Shown here piece after piece: positions 1-10,700 of a stretch of 21,498 nt of DNA. Each line of letters begins with the position of its first letter. Within the stretch, counting starts at the first letter, position 1. The notes under the pieces are model-generated. The model saw nothing but the letters and a program-made list of their open reading frames with translations, made no database searches and had not been told where the DNA came from. Position numbers and translations under genes: made by a program. The stretch is from Xenoacremonium recifei (taxonomy: Eukaryota > Ascomycota > Sordariomycetes > Hypocreales > Nectriaceae): the NCBI GenBank assembly GCA_012184525.1, contig WOFQ01000157.1, forward strand, positions 1-21,498, read 5' to 3'.

Positions 1-196
1 GAGACGAGTAAGAAGGGCAGTAAGCTATATCTCAAGCGAAAAATGGAAGAAAGGGGAGGGAAGGAGAAAGGAAAGGAAGTGGAAAAAAAGACCCAGGTAT
101 CAGATTATAATACCCTTCGACGTTATTGGATGGCATGATACATACCCTGCTATAACTAGATATGCCTGTGCATTAATTGGGTGATTGGCGTGTGAG

Positions 197-220
197 ATAC
201 GGAGTATATGTACTCCGTAT
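197..220. repeat. Perfect inverted repeat, 10-bp arms
   Basis: ATACGGAGTA is followed by a 4-nt spacer and then TACTCCGTAT, so the arms are perfect reverse complements. I recall motifs built on TACGGAGTA/TACTCCGTA as common in filamentous ascomycete intergenic DNA. It could be a protein-binding palindrome or a footprint of repeat activity. No gene starts close by, so no regulatory target is assigned. Confidence 0.6.
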
Positions 221-316
221 ATTTACTTGCTTTTGCCTAAGTTGTGCACAGACGCCATAGGGGTTAACCAGGGGTGCACGGACGAAAATGTTGTTTTGGG
301 GACGCAAAACAGCGCT

Positions 317-396
317 GAGTAAGATTAAGGGGGACGGAAAACGCGGACAGGAAACGAGAAAACGACAGGAAACGGAGTGTCCTTCGTACAGTAGGG
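317..396 (+). repeat. 80-bp dispersed repeat, copy 1
   Basis: The sequence from GAGTAAGATTA to GTACAGTAGGG recurs in the same orientation at 17330-17409. By eye the two copies differ at one position (an A/G in the run after GATTAA). Inside it, GGAAAACG/GGAAACGA-like blocks recur. Flanking sequences differ, so this is a mobile or dispersed unit and not a large duplication. Around copy 1 there is a weak inverted pair (near 257-270 and 394-405), which hints at a small MITE-like element, but copy 2 lacks it. Confidence 0.85.
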
Positions 397-1381
397 TAAC
401 CCCTGGCTGAGTGCAAGGCCAAGGCTCAGCTCCTTCTCTTGATATACGGTAACTCATCAATCTCTAAGCGTTGGATTCCGATGCGATGAGATGAGGCGGT
501 GGTAGCTTGATATGGGGCAGCAGACAGACTACCTGGGAGTTAACCAACAAGTTTTAGTTAGCCGGCTGTAGTGAATTAATAGGCACAAAATTTTGAAAGC
601 GATTATATTTTAGAAGCATTACAGCATCTTTGCGTCAATCTTTCTGCCGTAATAGATATTAGTTATATCTTATGCATCCATCTAGCTCTAAATCAATAAT
701 TGCGAAGTTCGGGTATATCCATGTTTAAAATGGGGTCATTAAAATATGATCCCGCGTCGATGACACTTCACTCATCGAAGCTCTGAGCCTACGTAGGTAA
801 AAATCTTCACCGTATCACAGGTTCAGGGTCGTAGCTCTACGGACGCACCCACTCAATTAAGAAGTACCTGGGAGAGTAGCGGGATAGGACCTAGGATTGT
901 TCTGTTCCTTGAGCCAGGCTTGGATAATACAGTTTACGTATTGATGTAATATAATATAGTGAGAAACCGGGGCTATTCTGAGTTTCAAAAATCTGCAGGC
1001 CACAATTGTGATCGGCTCGAGATAGGGAACAAGCCGCGTATCTAACATAAATAATTGAGCGAGACATGGCTCGGGATTATAAACACATTCATATGATTGG
1101 TTTAGAGTGAGTAGGATTCGTGGCTTCTTGTGATTGGCCGAGTGCTGCGGGGTAGGCTATACTTTGAGCATGAAACCCCTATCTTGCTTCCAAAAGCTGA
1201 TGAGCGTGAACGAAGTATTCCCCCCCCTCCACCCCAGTGACAGGGGATATTATTCGGCAAAACACCGTTTTCAGCGATAGCTGTATAAGAACCCACGCGT
1301 CCCTTGAAAATTATTGGCATTCATGTCTTTGTGTTTTCTACAGAGTATAGTACCGTCAGTCAGCGCAAAGTAAGACCAACA

Positions 1382-2622
1382 ATGGCGTCCAACACCCAAC
1401 CTGAATCTCAGCATCCTCCAATGTTGCCACAAAGATCACCTCTACTATCAGATCAACCTCCGTTACTCCAGCTCTTCGATCTGTCGCCAACTCTGGAAGC
1501 CCTGGTTTGTCACCTGGGCATTCCTGAATTTCTGGTGCTATGGCAGGTGTGCAAGAAGCTTTCTCTACTTAAAAAGTATATGTTGAGAAGTTCATGCAAC
1601 GTGAATGCGCTGCTGGTGGACTTCGTGGACGATCCTACTCTTTTCCGAACCAAAATAGGCCACCATGGAGCTTTGATTTCAGGAATATTTGCACTTAATT
1701 TCTTTGAGTCGGGTCATAGGAAAGGGTTATATTTAGATGTCTTCGTCAAGGATGGAGTCAGTGCCAATCTCTTCGCGGCTTTCGTACAAGAATTCGAAGA
1801 ATATCAGAACGAAAATCCGGAAGTTGAACCGGTGAGCAACCTCTGTCTCCGATACAAGATCTATCTCGAATTTTTACTCTACGACAGGCTCGGAGGATCG
1901 ATGTCTATAGTAGGAACGCACAGCCAGATCTGAAGCTTCGTATCCATCGAACAAATGGCCCCCCTCTGCTCGAGATTTTGACCTCTTCGTCGACAACGGC
2001 TTACCTTAACTTCATCACATGGGATAAGGCTTATTCGCTATTTCCTCTCCAAACCATCGTCAAGCACCGATATTGCCCGTTGAAGCCACTAGATGATGAC
2101 TTCGGCTCTCAGCTATTCGAGCTCACTCATCAGGGATGGACAAATCGGCATCTTGTTTGGCCAGACATCGTGGGATCAGATATAAGCGGTTTTCTTGGCC
2201 TTCGGCGCGTTGCTGACGATTTAAGCTTGGTCATTCCGCTGCGAATTAATGGACTCCTCGTTCCGACGACGCCCGATTTTGTAATCGAGTACGCACAGTT
2301 TGAGATTTTGGAGAATGTGTCACGGAATCAGTTCCTCCAGCAATCTAATCGGAACGTCGCGCCATATAGATCTTTTATCAGGATCTGTGCAAAAAAGCTG
2401 AAATCACCTGCTATACAGCATAGCTACATTACAGCTTCCCAATCATGGTGCATGCATGTAGAAGAAAAACTACGGCGTTGGGCGTGGCTCGAATTGTTCA
2501 AGGTAAAGCCGGCGGATCGCCCTCTGCAAAGTGGCTTCCCCCTGACCTCGAATGTCGAAATCCCTGATTGGTTCGAATTACCAGGATCCTGGGACTACGC
2601 TGATGATCAGATACCCGCATAG
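1382..2622 (+). pseudogene. F-box-like/nucleotidyltransferase-like fungal hypothetical, frameshifted
   Basis: I recognise a lineage-expanded family of fungal hypothetical proteins. The N-terminal part resembles a degenerate F-box (LGIPEFLVLWQVCKKL). It is followed by the family block GALISGIFALNFF and LDVFV, whose G-S/G...D layout recalls a nucleotidyltransferase fold, and a C-terminal block with NFITWDKAYSLFPL, KPLDDDFGSQL and GWTNRHLVWP. The first frame stops at 1931-1933. The second half continues in another frame whose coding sense can be followed upstream of 1978, through LKLRIHRTNGPPLLEIL, back to about 1924. The simplest reading is loss of one base near 1922-1926. ATG 1382 was chosen because its context (ACAATGGC) is good; an in-frame ATG at 1304 also exists. 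Cellular role is unknown. Sequencing error is an alternative to a real break. Confidence 0.75.
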
Positions 2623-4254
2623 TATCTAGCATGGAAACAGAAGCTAGGCTAAAAAGTATAAGGGACACGGGCCTATAGGGCTGAGAGATAGTAGAGTCGA
2701 ATGAGGTGAAGGGTTGTATGTAAGGTCACATATATCGTGGTATTTAAAAGAAGCAAAGATACTGTTATAAGATATATCACCGTAGTTATGAGAGAAGAAG
2801 AAGACCATCAGTGGAGTGTTCATTATCAACCCCCGAGCTACAGTACTATAGATCGAAAGCGTTAACTGTCACCAATGCTTCTCGGGTCCGGCCAGTAGCA
2901 GATAGTTTTCACTCAGTGTATATTTACGACGACATAGGGACGCCCGCAGGCTGGTCTATTTACTTTTACCCCTGTCTGATGGCTATTTCAATGTTGAAAA
3001 AATCCAGCAAAGAGCTTTTTATTATATGTTGTAACCCTTTTTTAGATCTTCGTAGGAGTTGTTTGTAGTGCTTTATCTCCCCCATGGAACAACTTAAGCC
3101 TACCTATCTTCAAGACTCTTCTGGGTTGATATTTGCCGGGCTTGTCAGCGAGGCGCGGCCGCTCAATCCTGCTGGTAGATGGGGCATCTCTAAAGATGTA
3201 CATCGGCCCTGGAAAGCTTGAAGCAACAGCTCGGTGGCGAAATTGCCACAGCCCTCATCGAGGTTGTCGATTCCATTTGATTATCTAGCCTCTTACGTAT
3301 CAGTCGTCAGCCCACGCAGCCAAGGCGTGTATCCCAGCTACCAGCACAACCCAGTTGCCCAAGCTAAAGATTATTATAGCTGAGAAATAACTTGAACTGT
3401 CACCACACCTTGCTTGATGGAGCATATCAAGTTGCCTCTTTTATGTTCAATGACCTCAACTTCCTACATTAAGGCGTTTCATAATTTCTTGATTTTATCC
3501 TTGATTCCAAAGTTAGGGGGACATTATATATATGCAACGTAATTCCGACATTGAAGTACAAGGCAACCTAAAATACCTCTCGATATCGTCAGAAGTCCAA
3601 TCAGAGGGACTGCAGTTGCAATGTGGATAATAGTAAGACCCGCTAGAGAATTCACCGCCGAAATGTCCATGGCATGACGGGCATTCATAGCGATAAAAGT
3701 CCAAGTATTCGGTGTCTGGCAGGGAACCAGATTGGGCCAAAAAAGTTGAGGAAGCTCTACTACGCCAAGCTTCTCACCTTCTAGGGAGCTCACGGAAGTG
3801 GGGATTGACCGTTTGGTAATCGCTTTCCCGAAACATGCTGTCTCGCACGGTCCGTAAGCGGTGATCCTCTGGAACCCAAGCAGTTAAGAGGCCTTATTAA
3901 CTCGACTTAGACTAGTCTATTTCACCACTCGGCACGCTTCTGCTGTGCGCTCAGCATGTAACGTTATATTGACAAGGGCTATATGGCGATATTAAGCTAC
4001 TCCGTAGGCAGCACTCAAAATTATTTATGCGGGCGCCTACCGAAACTCGCCCACGCATCACTGCTGTCTAGAGACAGCCTCGATGAAGCTTCTGATGATG
4101 AAGATGTCGGACCACTATTCACGCCGAACGCTCAAGAGAAGCCCCAGCCAACTCAGAGTAAACGGATATTTGGCTTGAACAATAACCGGGAGCTGGAGCA
4201 GGTTCTGCTTCTGAATTGGTCCTTATCCTTATCCTTGCCCTTATTTCATAAGCT
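2623..4254. other. Gene-poor stretch between two pseudogenes
   Basis: No gene can be supported. Two small items are worth recording. On the minus strand at 3513-3740 a 75-codon frame contains CPSCHGHF and HCNC, a possible metal-binding remnant, but it has no extended partner. On the plus strand at 3983-4285 a 100-codon frame contains an acidic segment (DEASDDEDVGPLF) and then low-complexity Leu/Ser. Its end overlaps the 3' end of the neighbouring pseudogene on the other strand. Neither has a recognisable domain. Confidence 0.5.
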
Positions 4255-5430
4255 TCAGCTACGACAATGCTCGCTACGAATTTGACGAAGCCGCTCCCGT
4301 TTCTTGGCCGCAGCTACTTTCCAGTTATATATAAATGTGACGCAGAACGTCAGGACAATGAGTCTAGCGCAAATGAGAGGCCCAAGAATTGAGAAGACTG
4401 TAAAGCCATACGATGCAGACTGAAAAGTATCACTATCGTCAAGAGCGTTTGTGGCAAGTCCGACCTGCATTGCGGTCAGAACAACTACGACATAGACCGT
4501 CGCTCCGGCTAGTCAGGCAAGATTATCCTGGAAAAAGGTATAGTACTGATCCCAGCGAGCCATATATTCAATCGGCCCAAACGAAGTTCCCCATGGTAGA
4601 ATCGCGGGTTGATGCCCTGGTGGATGTACCCCGTATCAAGTTGCTTCATTAACGTTATCCAACTAGACCATTCGATCTCTCGTGGAAGCAAGTACTTCTC
4701 CTGCGCCAGAAAGAAGTCGCTCTCGTGGCGGATGAGCGCGGCGTAGGAGAAGAGAACCCCGAGCGCACACTTCCCAAGCTTTCGGCGCTCGCATTCCTGA
4801 CCGTCCTCATGGGAATCAATCCTGCTCTCGAAACAGCCGCATTCTTGCCTACAACAGAGATATTCAACCCAGAAGGTCGGCCCAAGGATGAAACGCGGGA
4901 TCGGTTTAATGAAGATGCAGCCCGTCGTCCAGATAAGATGCATGTCCATCTGCTCAGTGACTAAGATATCCCGGCCAAGTAGGAGTTGGTGGTGTAATGG
5001 CCGAGGCGGCGCGAGCCGACCTGTTACCCACAGCCAGCGCAAAACTTTCTTCAACCTGTCCAGGTCAAGTTCTGCCCCAATGCAAGCGCTAACATGAACG
5101 CTCGGCGCAGCCAAGTCGCCGAACTTGCTGAGGTACGTCTCAGGCAAAAGCAGCTTGAGCTGGTGATCGTCAAGGGGAGATGAAGTTGCATTGTGGCCGT
5201 CTTTCTCCAGGAGCCGGATGGTGAATGGAGGAGACTATCAACGGGATGATCAGCTTCAGCGAGGGGCAGCCTTACGGATGATACTGTACGAGGGGCAAAA
5301 TACTCGATGACGCCGGCCCCCTAGTCCACCGTCGCTACGGCCATCCCCAGTATGCGCTTGAGAGGCAGTTGCGGTTGCAACGTCGTAGATCGAGTCGGGA
5401 TTGAGGGGTCGGAATTGTGGTGTCGGCAAG
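4255..5430 (-). pseudogene. Decayed fungal membrane protein gene (probably DUF6601 family)
   Basis: The reading order on the minus strand is: an N-terminal piece with FRPLNPDSIYDV (about 5413-5378), LKLIIP (about 5255-5235), RLLEKDGHN (about 5220), and the conserved core LLPETYLSKFGDLAAPS, DLDRLKKVLRWLW, PPRPLHHQLLLGRDI, VTEQMDMHLIWTTG and FYHGELRLGRLN. The C-terminal membrane part reads VVVVLTAMQVGLAT and YGFTVFSILGPL. These are hallmarks of a widespread fungal family with a C-terminal pair of membrane helices. Lesions are frame changes near 5255 and 5225, and a frame change with apparent loss of about ten residues near 4585-4565. There is also a TGA at 4513-4515 where the family has Trp (LA-stop-LAGATVYV). 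The gene cannot make a full protein. Function of the family is unknown; the DUF number is from memory. Confidence 0.75.
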
Positions 5431-5783
5431 GCTACTCGGCTACTCAAAGCTCGGAGGGCTGGTGACAGACGAGAACAATACAGAACTACGAGGAGTTGGA
5501 AGAGATCGACGGCAGGCAATCGCAGGCAGCCATTTGAAGTATCCACCGAGGCGCAAAGGTGCCTGTCGTACGAGGGAGCGCTTGCCCAGGAGCTCAGTGC
5601 ATCGCTGCATTAGTTATCACGTTTTGTTAATTCTCTGTTGCACATTGCATGTAAGTTTCAATTGTAAGTAATTTGCAAATGAATATCTGGCAAAGAAAAC
5701 TGATCTTGACAACATCAGACGGTTCGAATGATTATTTATTCAGCAAACAGCTATTTCAGAAAGATTGCTTTCACTTCATTATT

Positions 5784-6787
5784 TTACCGGATTAGTCGAA
5801 GGAATTCCTTTACAGCGTCCTTATTGTCATTGAAGCAGCCCAGCATATACCGGGTCGAGGTCACCGCGGTTGTTTTTTCGACCCCGCGGACTACCATGCA
5901 CAGGTGGCTAGCCTCGACGACAACCGCAACACCCTGAGGCTCCAACACTTTCATGATTGCACAAGCAACGTCTCTAGTGAGGCGCTCTTGAATTTGCAAG
6001 CGACGAGCATATATATTCGCGATGCGGCTGAGCTTAGAGAGTCTAATCGTAGTACCGGAAGGGACATATCCTATATGCACCTTTAAGGAAGACTTCAGTC
6101 AATCTCTCCGAAAGCTACATGCATGATTAAAACGTAGAGGCTAACCTTTCCTATAAATGGTAAGAGGTGATGCTCACAAAGACTGGAGATCTCAATGTTT
6201 TTGACAACAATCAACTGATCGTGGCCCTCATGGAACTTTGCGTTATTCACAACCTCCTCTAAATCAGCGATGTAGCCCTGAGTTAGGAACAAAAGAGCTT
6301 TAGCATATCGAGAAGGAGTAATTAGTAGACCTTCTCGGTCAGGATCCTCGCCGATACACTCTAGCAAAGCTCTCACTGCGTTCTGCATCTTCTCGAACCG
6401 CATGACGGACTGCTCTTCGCTTTCGTCGCGGCGCTTCCTGGTCTCCGCAGCTGCAGAGATGTAACTTTCAGCACTAACTTACGTATTTAACTGTGCCGTA
6501 TGGTGTTGCTCTGGCAAAAAGTAAAGAAGTGATTGAAACATACAAGATTGAGCGAGGCCACGAATACTAAGCCCTGTTCCAAAGAGCTCCATGTCTGTGC
6601 TAACTCCGGAGCAGCCATGTGTTTGGATTGGTACCTTGCCGGAGAGGCCTCCAGCGGCGCTGTCTGTTAAATTCTCCAAAGTAGGAGGATCTCTAATAAT
6701 GGCCGCACCATTCATCGGAGATGGATTGCTATGATCGCTGGCAACTTCCTGATCAAGCAGAACGATACTAATCTCACGAGAAGACAT
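5784..6787 (-). CDS. GTP cyclohydrolase I, three exons
   Basis: Converts GTP to 7,8-dihydroneopterin triphosphate, the entry step to folate and pterins; cytosolic homodecamer in the family. I place exons at 6787-6544, 6450-6146 and 6080-5784. The introns are 93 bp (GTATGT...CTGCAG) and 65 bp (GTTAGC...TTAAAG). The lengths sum to 846 nt, a 281-aa protein, with phases 1 and 0 consistent. Exon 1 contributes a divergent N-terminus ending GLSIRGLAQ, which lines up with the GFSW..GTR block of yeast Fol2. The core has ECIGEDPDREGL, SLCEHHLLPF (zinc Cys and His, catalytic His), HIGYVPS, RRLQIQERLT (pterin-binding Gln-Glu) and SHLCMVVRGVEK (zinc Cys, Arg). All key residues are present, so it should be active. 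Departures from usual fungal sequences (LLITP for LLDTP, TIRLSKL for VIGLSKL) suggest a secondary copy, not the housekeeping gene. It is divergent from the fusion gene at 7769. Confidence 0.9.
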
Positions 6788-7081
6788 CGTTCAACCACTT
6801 AGGAGTACTCAACAAGTGCTTTCGAGGTGGCGAGGAGGAAAACTGAGATGGAATATCGAGAGAACGGGATATATATTTGATTTCGAACACTGGCATTACG
6901 CGAAAGCGATGGGCAATGAACCCGTAGCAATCGAAAAGTGGACGCCATCCAAGGTGTTGTGCCAGTAGTTGCGCAAACCCCCCACCCCCCTTACAGGATA
7001 TACCATCTCTATTGTATTTTGCGGACAGCACACAGGAGTCGATAGGCTCAAGAGCTCACTCTTTTCCACTTCAATCGTGCT

Positions 7082-7095
7082 AATGCGGGAGGCCG
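7082..7095 (+). repeat. 14-bp direct repeat, copy 1
   Basis: AATGCGGGAGGCCG occurs here and again at 7275-7288, 193 bp apart, in the divergent intergenic region. It may be a duplicated regulator site or chance; nothing else nearby is duplicated. Confidence 0.5.
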
Positions 7096-7274
7096 AGCAC
7101 CAATGCTGCCCGATGCGACCTCGTGACAGCATTTTTGGCCTAAAATAAGTCAGATCAGTTTGCTCTTTTTATGTAATAATAATATAATCAGACTAATACG
7201 TAATTTATCATACGAGGCGCTCGTTTGGCCTGGTCTGGAATCAGGAAAAAGTGCCACGCATAAATATCGCAAGC

Positions 7275-7288
7275 AATGCGGGAGGCCG
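7275..7288 (+). repeat. 14-bp direct repeat, copy 2
   Basis: Second exact copy of AATGCGGGAGGCCG; see the entry at 7082. This copy lies 71 bp upstream of the 7346 palindrome. Confidence 0.5.
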
Positions 7289-7345
7289 TCCGTCAGCTTT
7301 TCAAGGTAGTGCCGTCTAATCCACCTTTGTAGATTGGAGTGGCCG

Positions 7346-7363
7346 TCACCCACTAGTGGGTGA
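7346..7363. promoter_or_regulatory. Perfect 18-bp palindrome, candidate operator
   Basis: TCACCCACTAGTGGGTGA is identical to its reverse complement over all 18 bases. It sits between two divergently transcribed genes, about 560 bp from the GTP cyclohydrolase ATG and about 400 bp from the fusion ATG. A perfect palindrome this long is unlikely by chance and fits a homodimeric regulator site. It is not a CGG-type Zn2Cys6 site. No regulator gene is present in the window. Confidence 0.45.
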
Positions 7364-7768
7364 TACTTTCCATATTGAGCTAGTTCTAAAGCAATGATAC
7401 GGACAACCATTTATATAGTGACACGCGATATCAGGAGCTTTCTTGAGATGCACGGACTTGATTACGCCTTACGACCGCTGATCTTGGTGATATCGAAAAA
7501 GTAAAATACGTCTAGAAATAGAAATTAAGGGGAGGTCCTTTTGCGGGAGTTTACATACCGGCATTGTCATGAAAAAGACGTAATAATACACCGTCTTCCT
7601 CGTGTTCAATATCAAACTCTACTTACTCTAAGATCCCAAACTGATACAAGTAGACCATTTCCAAAGATCAACACTGCTCAACTCAGAAGATTCTACTCTA
7701 GTTCCCGTCTCTAAACTGGGCTAGTCATCATTGACTCAATCAGTGCCGAATTTATATGCTGAGCTGGA

Positions 7769-10700
7769 ATGGCTACTCTTGACGCCCTGAAATGGAGCCT
7801 TCGGCAGAGAGCCTCAAAATCGGCATCGCCATCGACACAGTCACTATCTGAAGCGCAGTACAGCCGTGGTTTCGACATTTTCAAACAAAATTCGGGATTG
7901 GATACGTATCGAGACTTTATTGTCCCCCAGCTGTCTCAATTGCTAGCTCACCTCCTCGACTCTCGTGCCAGTATCTCCGTGATGGAGATCGGCCCTGGGG
8001 CAAAGAGCGTGATTGGCTACTTACCCAGCCATATGAGACGAAGAATCAAGGAATACGTTGCATACGAGCCAAACAGCTTATTTGCTTCAAGCTTAAGAGA
8101 CTATCTGCGCCCCGCCTCAGAGACAGAAACTGTCCTACCTTGTTTAGACACCCCTCCTGACATCTACTAAATGCCATTTACGTTGGATAGCATGAGAACA
8201 GGGTCCAGCGACAAAGCCATGGATTGTACAGAGAAATTTGACATCGTGTTATTCTGCCATAGCATATACGGCATAAGCAATAAGCGCGACATGGTCGCAC
8301 AGGCGCTGGAAATGCTTATTAAGCATCCACCACGCGGCCTAGTAGTTGTATTTCATCGGGCCACGGCTTGGCGGCTCAATGATTTAGTTTCCTTGAGAAC
8401 GGCTATCTACCCTGCTGGCATTGTCCGCGTGGCAGATGATGACGAGCATTTGGACAATTTTGCCTCTTTTGTGGCTGGGTTTGTCATGCGAGATAGGGCT
8501 GAGGACAAAGCTATCCGGCTCGAGTGGCGCAAAATATGCCGTGCCTTAGGTCAACGCGACAAAGCAAGCCCGGAGCATCTCATATTCAGCTCGCCCAACA
8601 TTATGCTAGCCTTTACGCGAGATGCTACCAGATTGCCGGAACTAACGGCGAAGATGCCATCTGCGAAGGCGGACAGAAAATTCAAAAGTTGGGAAGCTCG
8701 TCTTCGTCACCCTGCTTCAATATTTAGGCCTACAAAGGTCAAACACATCGAACAGTGCGTTGAATGGGTCTTGAAACACGGGCTCAGCTTAACAGTCCTC
8801 AGCGGCAGCCACAGTGGCCACTGCCTCTGGCCTAATGTGATATCGGTGGATATGGGTGCTTTCAACGAAACACACTTACTCACAGCCGTGGGGGAGAAGG
8901 ACAACCTACGCCCCGGTCCCGGGCCATTGATCATTGCCGGGGCCGGCTGCAATACTGGAGACATTGTCAGCAAAGCTATGGAAAGTGGCCTCACAGTGCC
9001 ACTGGGAGCCCGTCCAAGTGTCGGTGCCGGACTATGGCTGCAAGGGGGTATTGGTCACCTAGCAAGACTATATGGCCTCTCCTGCGATGCTCTCGTCGGT
9101 GCAGTGATGGTCAGCGTTGACTCTGGCAGAGTATTCTGCGTTGGTCAAGTCCCAAGCGAGCACCGACCGGCCGGTGCCTTACTCCCTGAAAACGAATCTG
9201 AAATTCTATGGGCACTCAAGGGAGCCGGGACCAACTTTGGCATTCTAGTCAATGCTGTGTTCAGGACCTACCCGGCACCTACCTATGCAGTTCGAACCTG
9301 GCAGTTTCCGCTGCGCGATGACCGTGAGGCGCGACTCAAACTCCGTGAATTTGACAAGTCCATCGCTCAGAAGCTACCACAGAACTGCTCTGCAGATGCC
9401 TATCTCTACCACGACTCTGATGAGCTGCATATTGGAATCAATATTCTCGAGTGCTTCCCGCCTGATACCGCCTCGGATATACCTGTATCAACACAAACAT
9501 TAATAAACACAATCTTGGGGCCTGAAAGCAAGGCTCAGGTTATAAACGGCGTGGGTCTATTTGAGACAGAGTTATATATCCTCAAGATGCACGGGGGCCA
9601 TAGTGGGGGTAAGACTTCGTCTTTCAAGCGTTGCATGTTCTTGAAAGATATCGGAGCAGGAGAAATCGCGGAAATTTTATTAGAAGCCATACGAAGTCGT
9701 CCTTCGCCGCTCTATTACCTTCATCTACTCCAAGGGGGCGGAGCAGTTGGCGATCCGGAGGGAAATGCCACGGCTTTCGGGTGCCGAAACTGGGACTTTG
9801 CTTGCATAATAACTGGCGTCTGGCAACGAAGCCATGATGAAGCCGAAAGGGCCGCTCGAGATGTCGTCCAGTGGGTCTATAACGTTGTTCAGAATATGTT
9901 GCCCCTGAGCACGGGGGCTTATGGGGCTGATCTTGGTCCGGATCCAAGGGACGCGCAGTTGGCAGCGACGGCATTTGGACCGAACCGACCTCGCTTAGCC
10001 CGCCTCAAACGAGAATTGGATCCGAAAAATGTATTAGCGTATGCCTGTCCAATCCCTCAACTGCCGATCAAACAGAAACTCATCGTCCTCGTGACGGGGG
10101 CAAGCGGGGCTGGCAAGGACCACTGCGCCGCCATCTGGGCTTCTGTATTTAACACATGTAGACACGGTGACCTCAGAGCACGTGTTGTCAGCATCAGCGA
10201 CGCGACTAAACGGGAATACTGTACGGCCACTGGTGCTAATCTTGACCGATTGCTTTTAGACCGCAACTACAAGGAGGAGCATCGGGCAGCATTGACTAAG
10301 TTTTTTTGGGAACAGATGCAACAACGACCGCAACTGCCAGAGGAGCACTTCTTCAAGGTATTACGCGACGCCGGAGAAACAGATGTTCTTTTTATTACTG
10401 GAATGCGAGAAGAGGCACCAGTTGCATCTCTAGCGCATCTAGTACCGGACTGTAGACTGCTTGAGGTCCGCATCCAAGCTACCCTAGAGACTCGTCAGTC
10501 ACGTCGGGGCTATCAATATACTGATGACAAAGTCGACGCTGGCGGCAGCTACAATGACAACCCAGAGCGACAAAACTCTCAGTACAGCCCGAATTTGGTT
10601 TTCAAGAATAACGGTGCCCAAATCGAAGAGGTAAAATATTTTGCGGAATACTACCTGCTCCCCTTTTCCCACGAAGATATGCAACGATTGGCGAATATGG

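Larger units (their letters stand above)
1..1381. other. Gene-free left flank
   Basis: No reading frame here resembles a protein I recognise, and the open frames on either strand are short with no shared codon pattern. The stretch contains purine-rich sequence (1-90), AT-rich sequence around 580-720, an inverted repeat at 197-220 and one copy of an 80-bp dispersed repeat at 317-396. The last part, about 1320-1381, is the presumed 5' leader of the gene starting at 1382. Confidence 0.6.
6788..7768. promoter_or_regulatory. Divergent intergenic region between GTP cyclohydrolase and fusion gene
   Basis: This 981-bp gap must hold both promoters. It contains a perfect 18-bp palindrome (7346-7363), a 14-bp direct repeat (7082-7095 and 7275-7288), a C-rich run around 6978-6990, TATATATT at about 6870 and a pyrimidine-rich leader with TTTATATG just before ATG 7769. 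The small minus-strand frames here (for example 7150-7410) have no recognisable domain. The divergent arrangement suggests, but does not prove, co-regulation. Confidence 0.5.

Noticed and set aside
3513..3740. Zinc-binding small protein on the minus strand (CPSCH, HCNC)
   Set aside because: Cys pairs alone are weak evidence; two frames overlap here and no partner exon was found.
4975..5035. tRNA-like A-box (TGGCCGAGGCGG) on the plus strand
   Set aside because: No B-box or cloverleaf follows, and the bases are fully explained by conserved coding sequence (PPRPLHHQLLL) on the minus strand.
6451..6482. Very short intron from GTAAGT (6482) to CTGCAG in the GTP cyclohydrolase gene
   Set aside because: Only 32 bp and breaks the frame; the GTATGT donor at 6543 gives a 93-bp intron with correct phase and family-consistent sequence.
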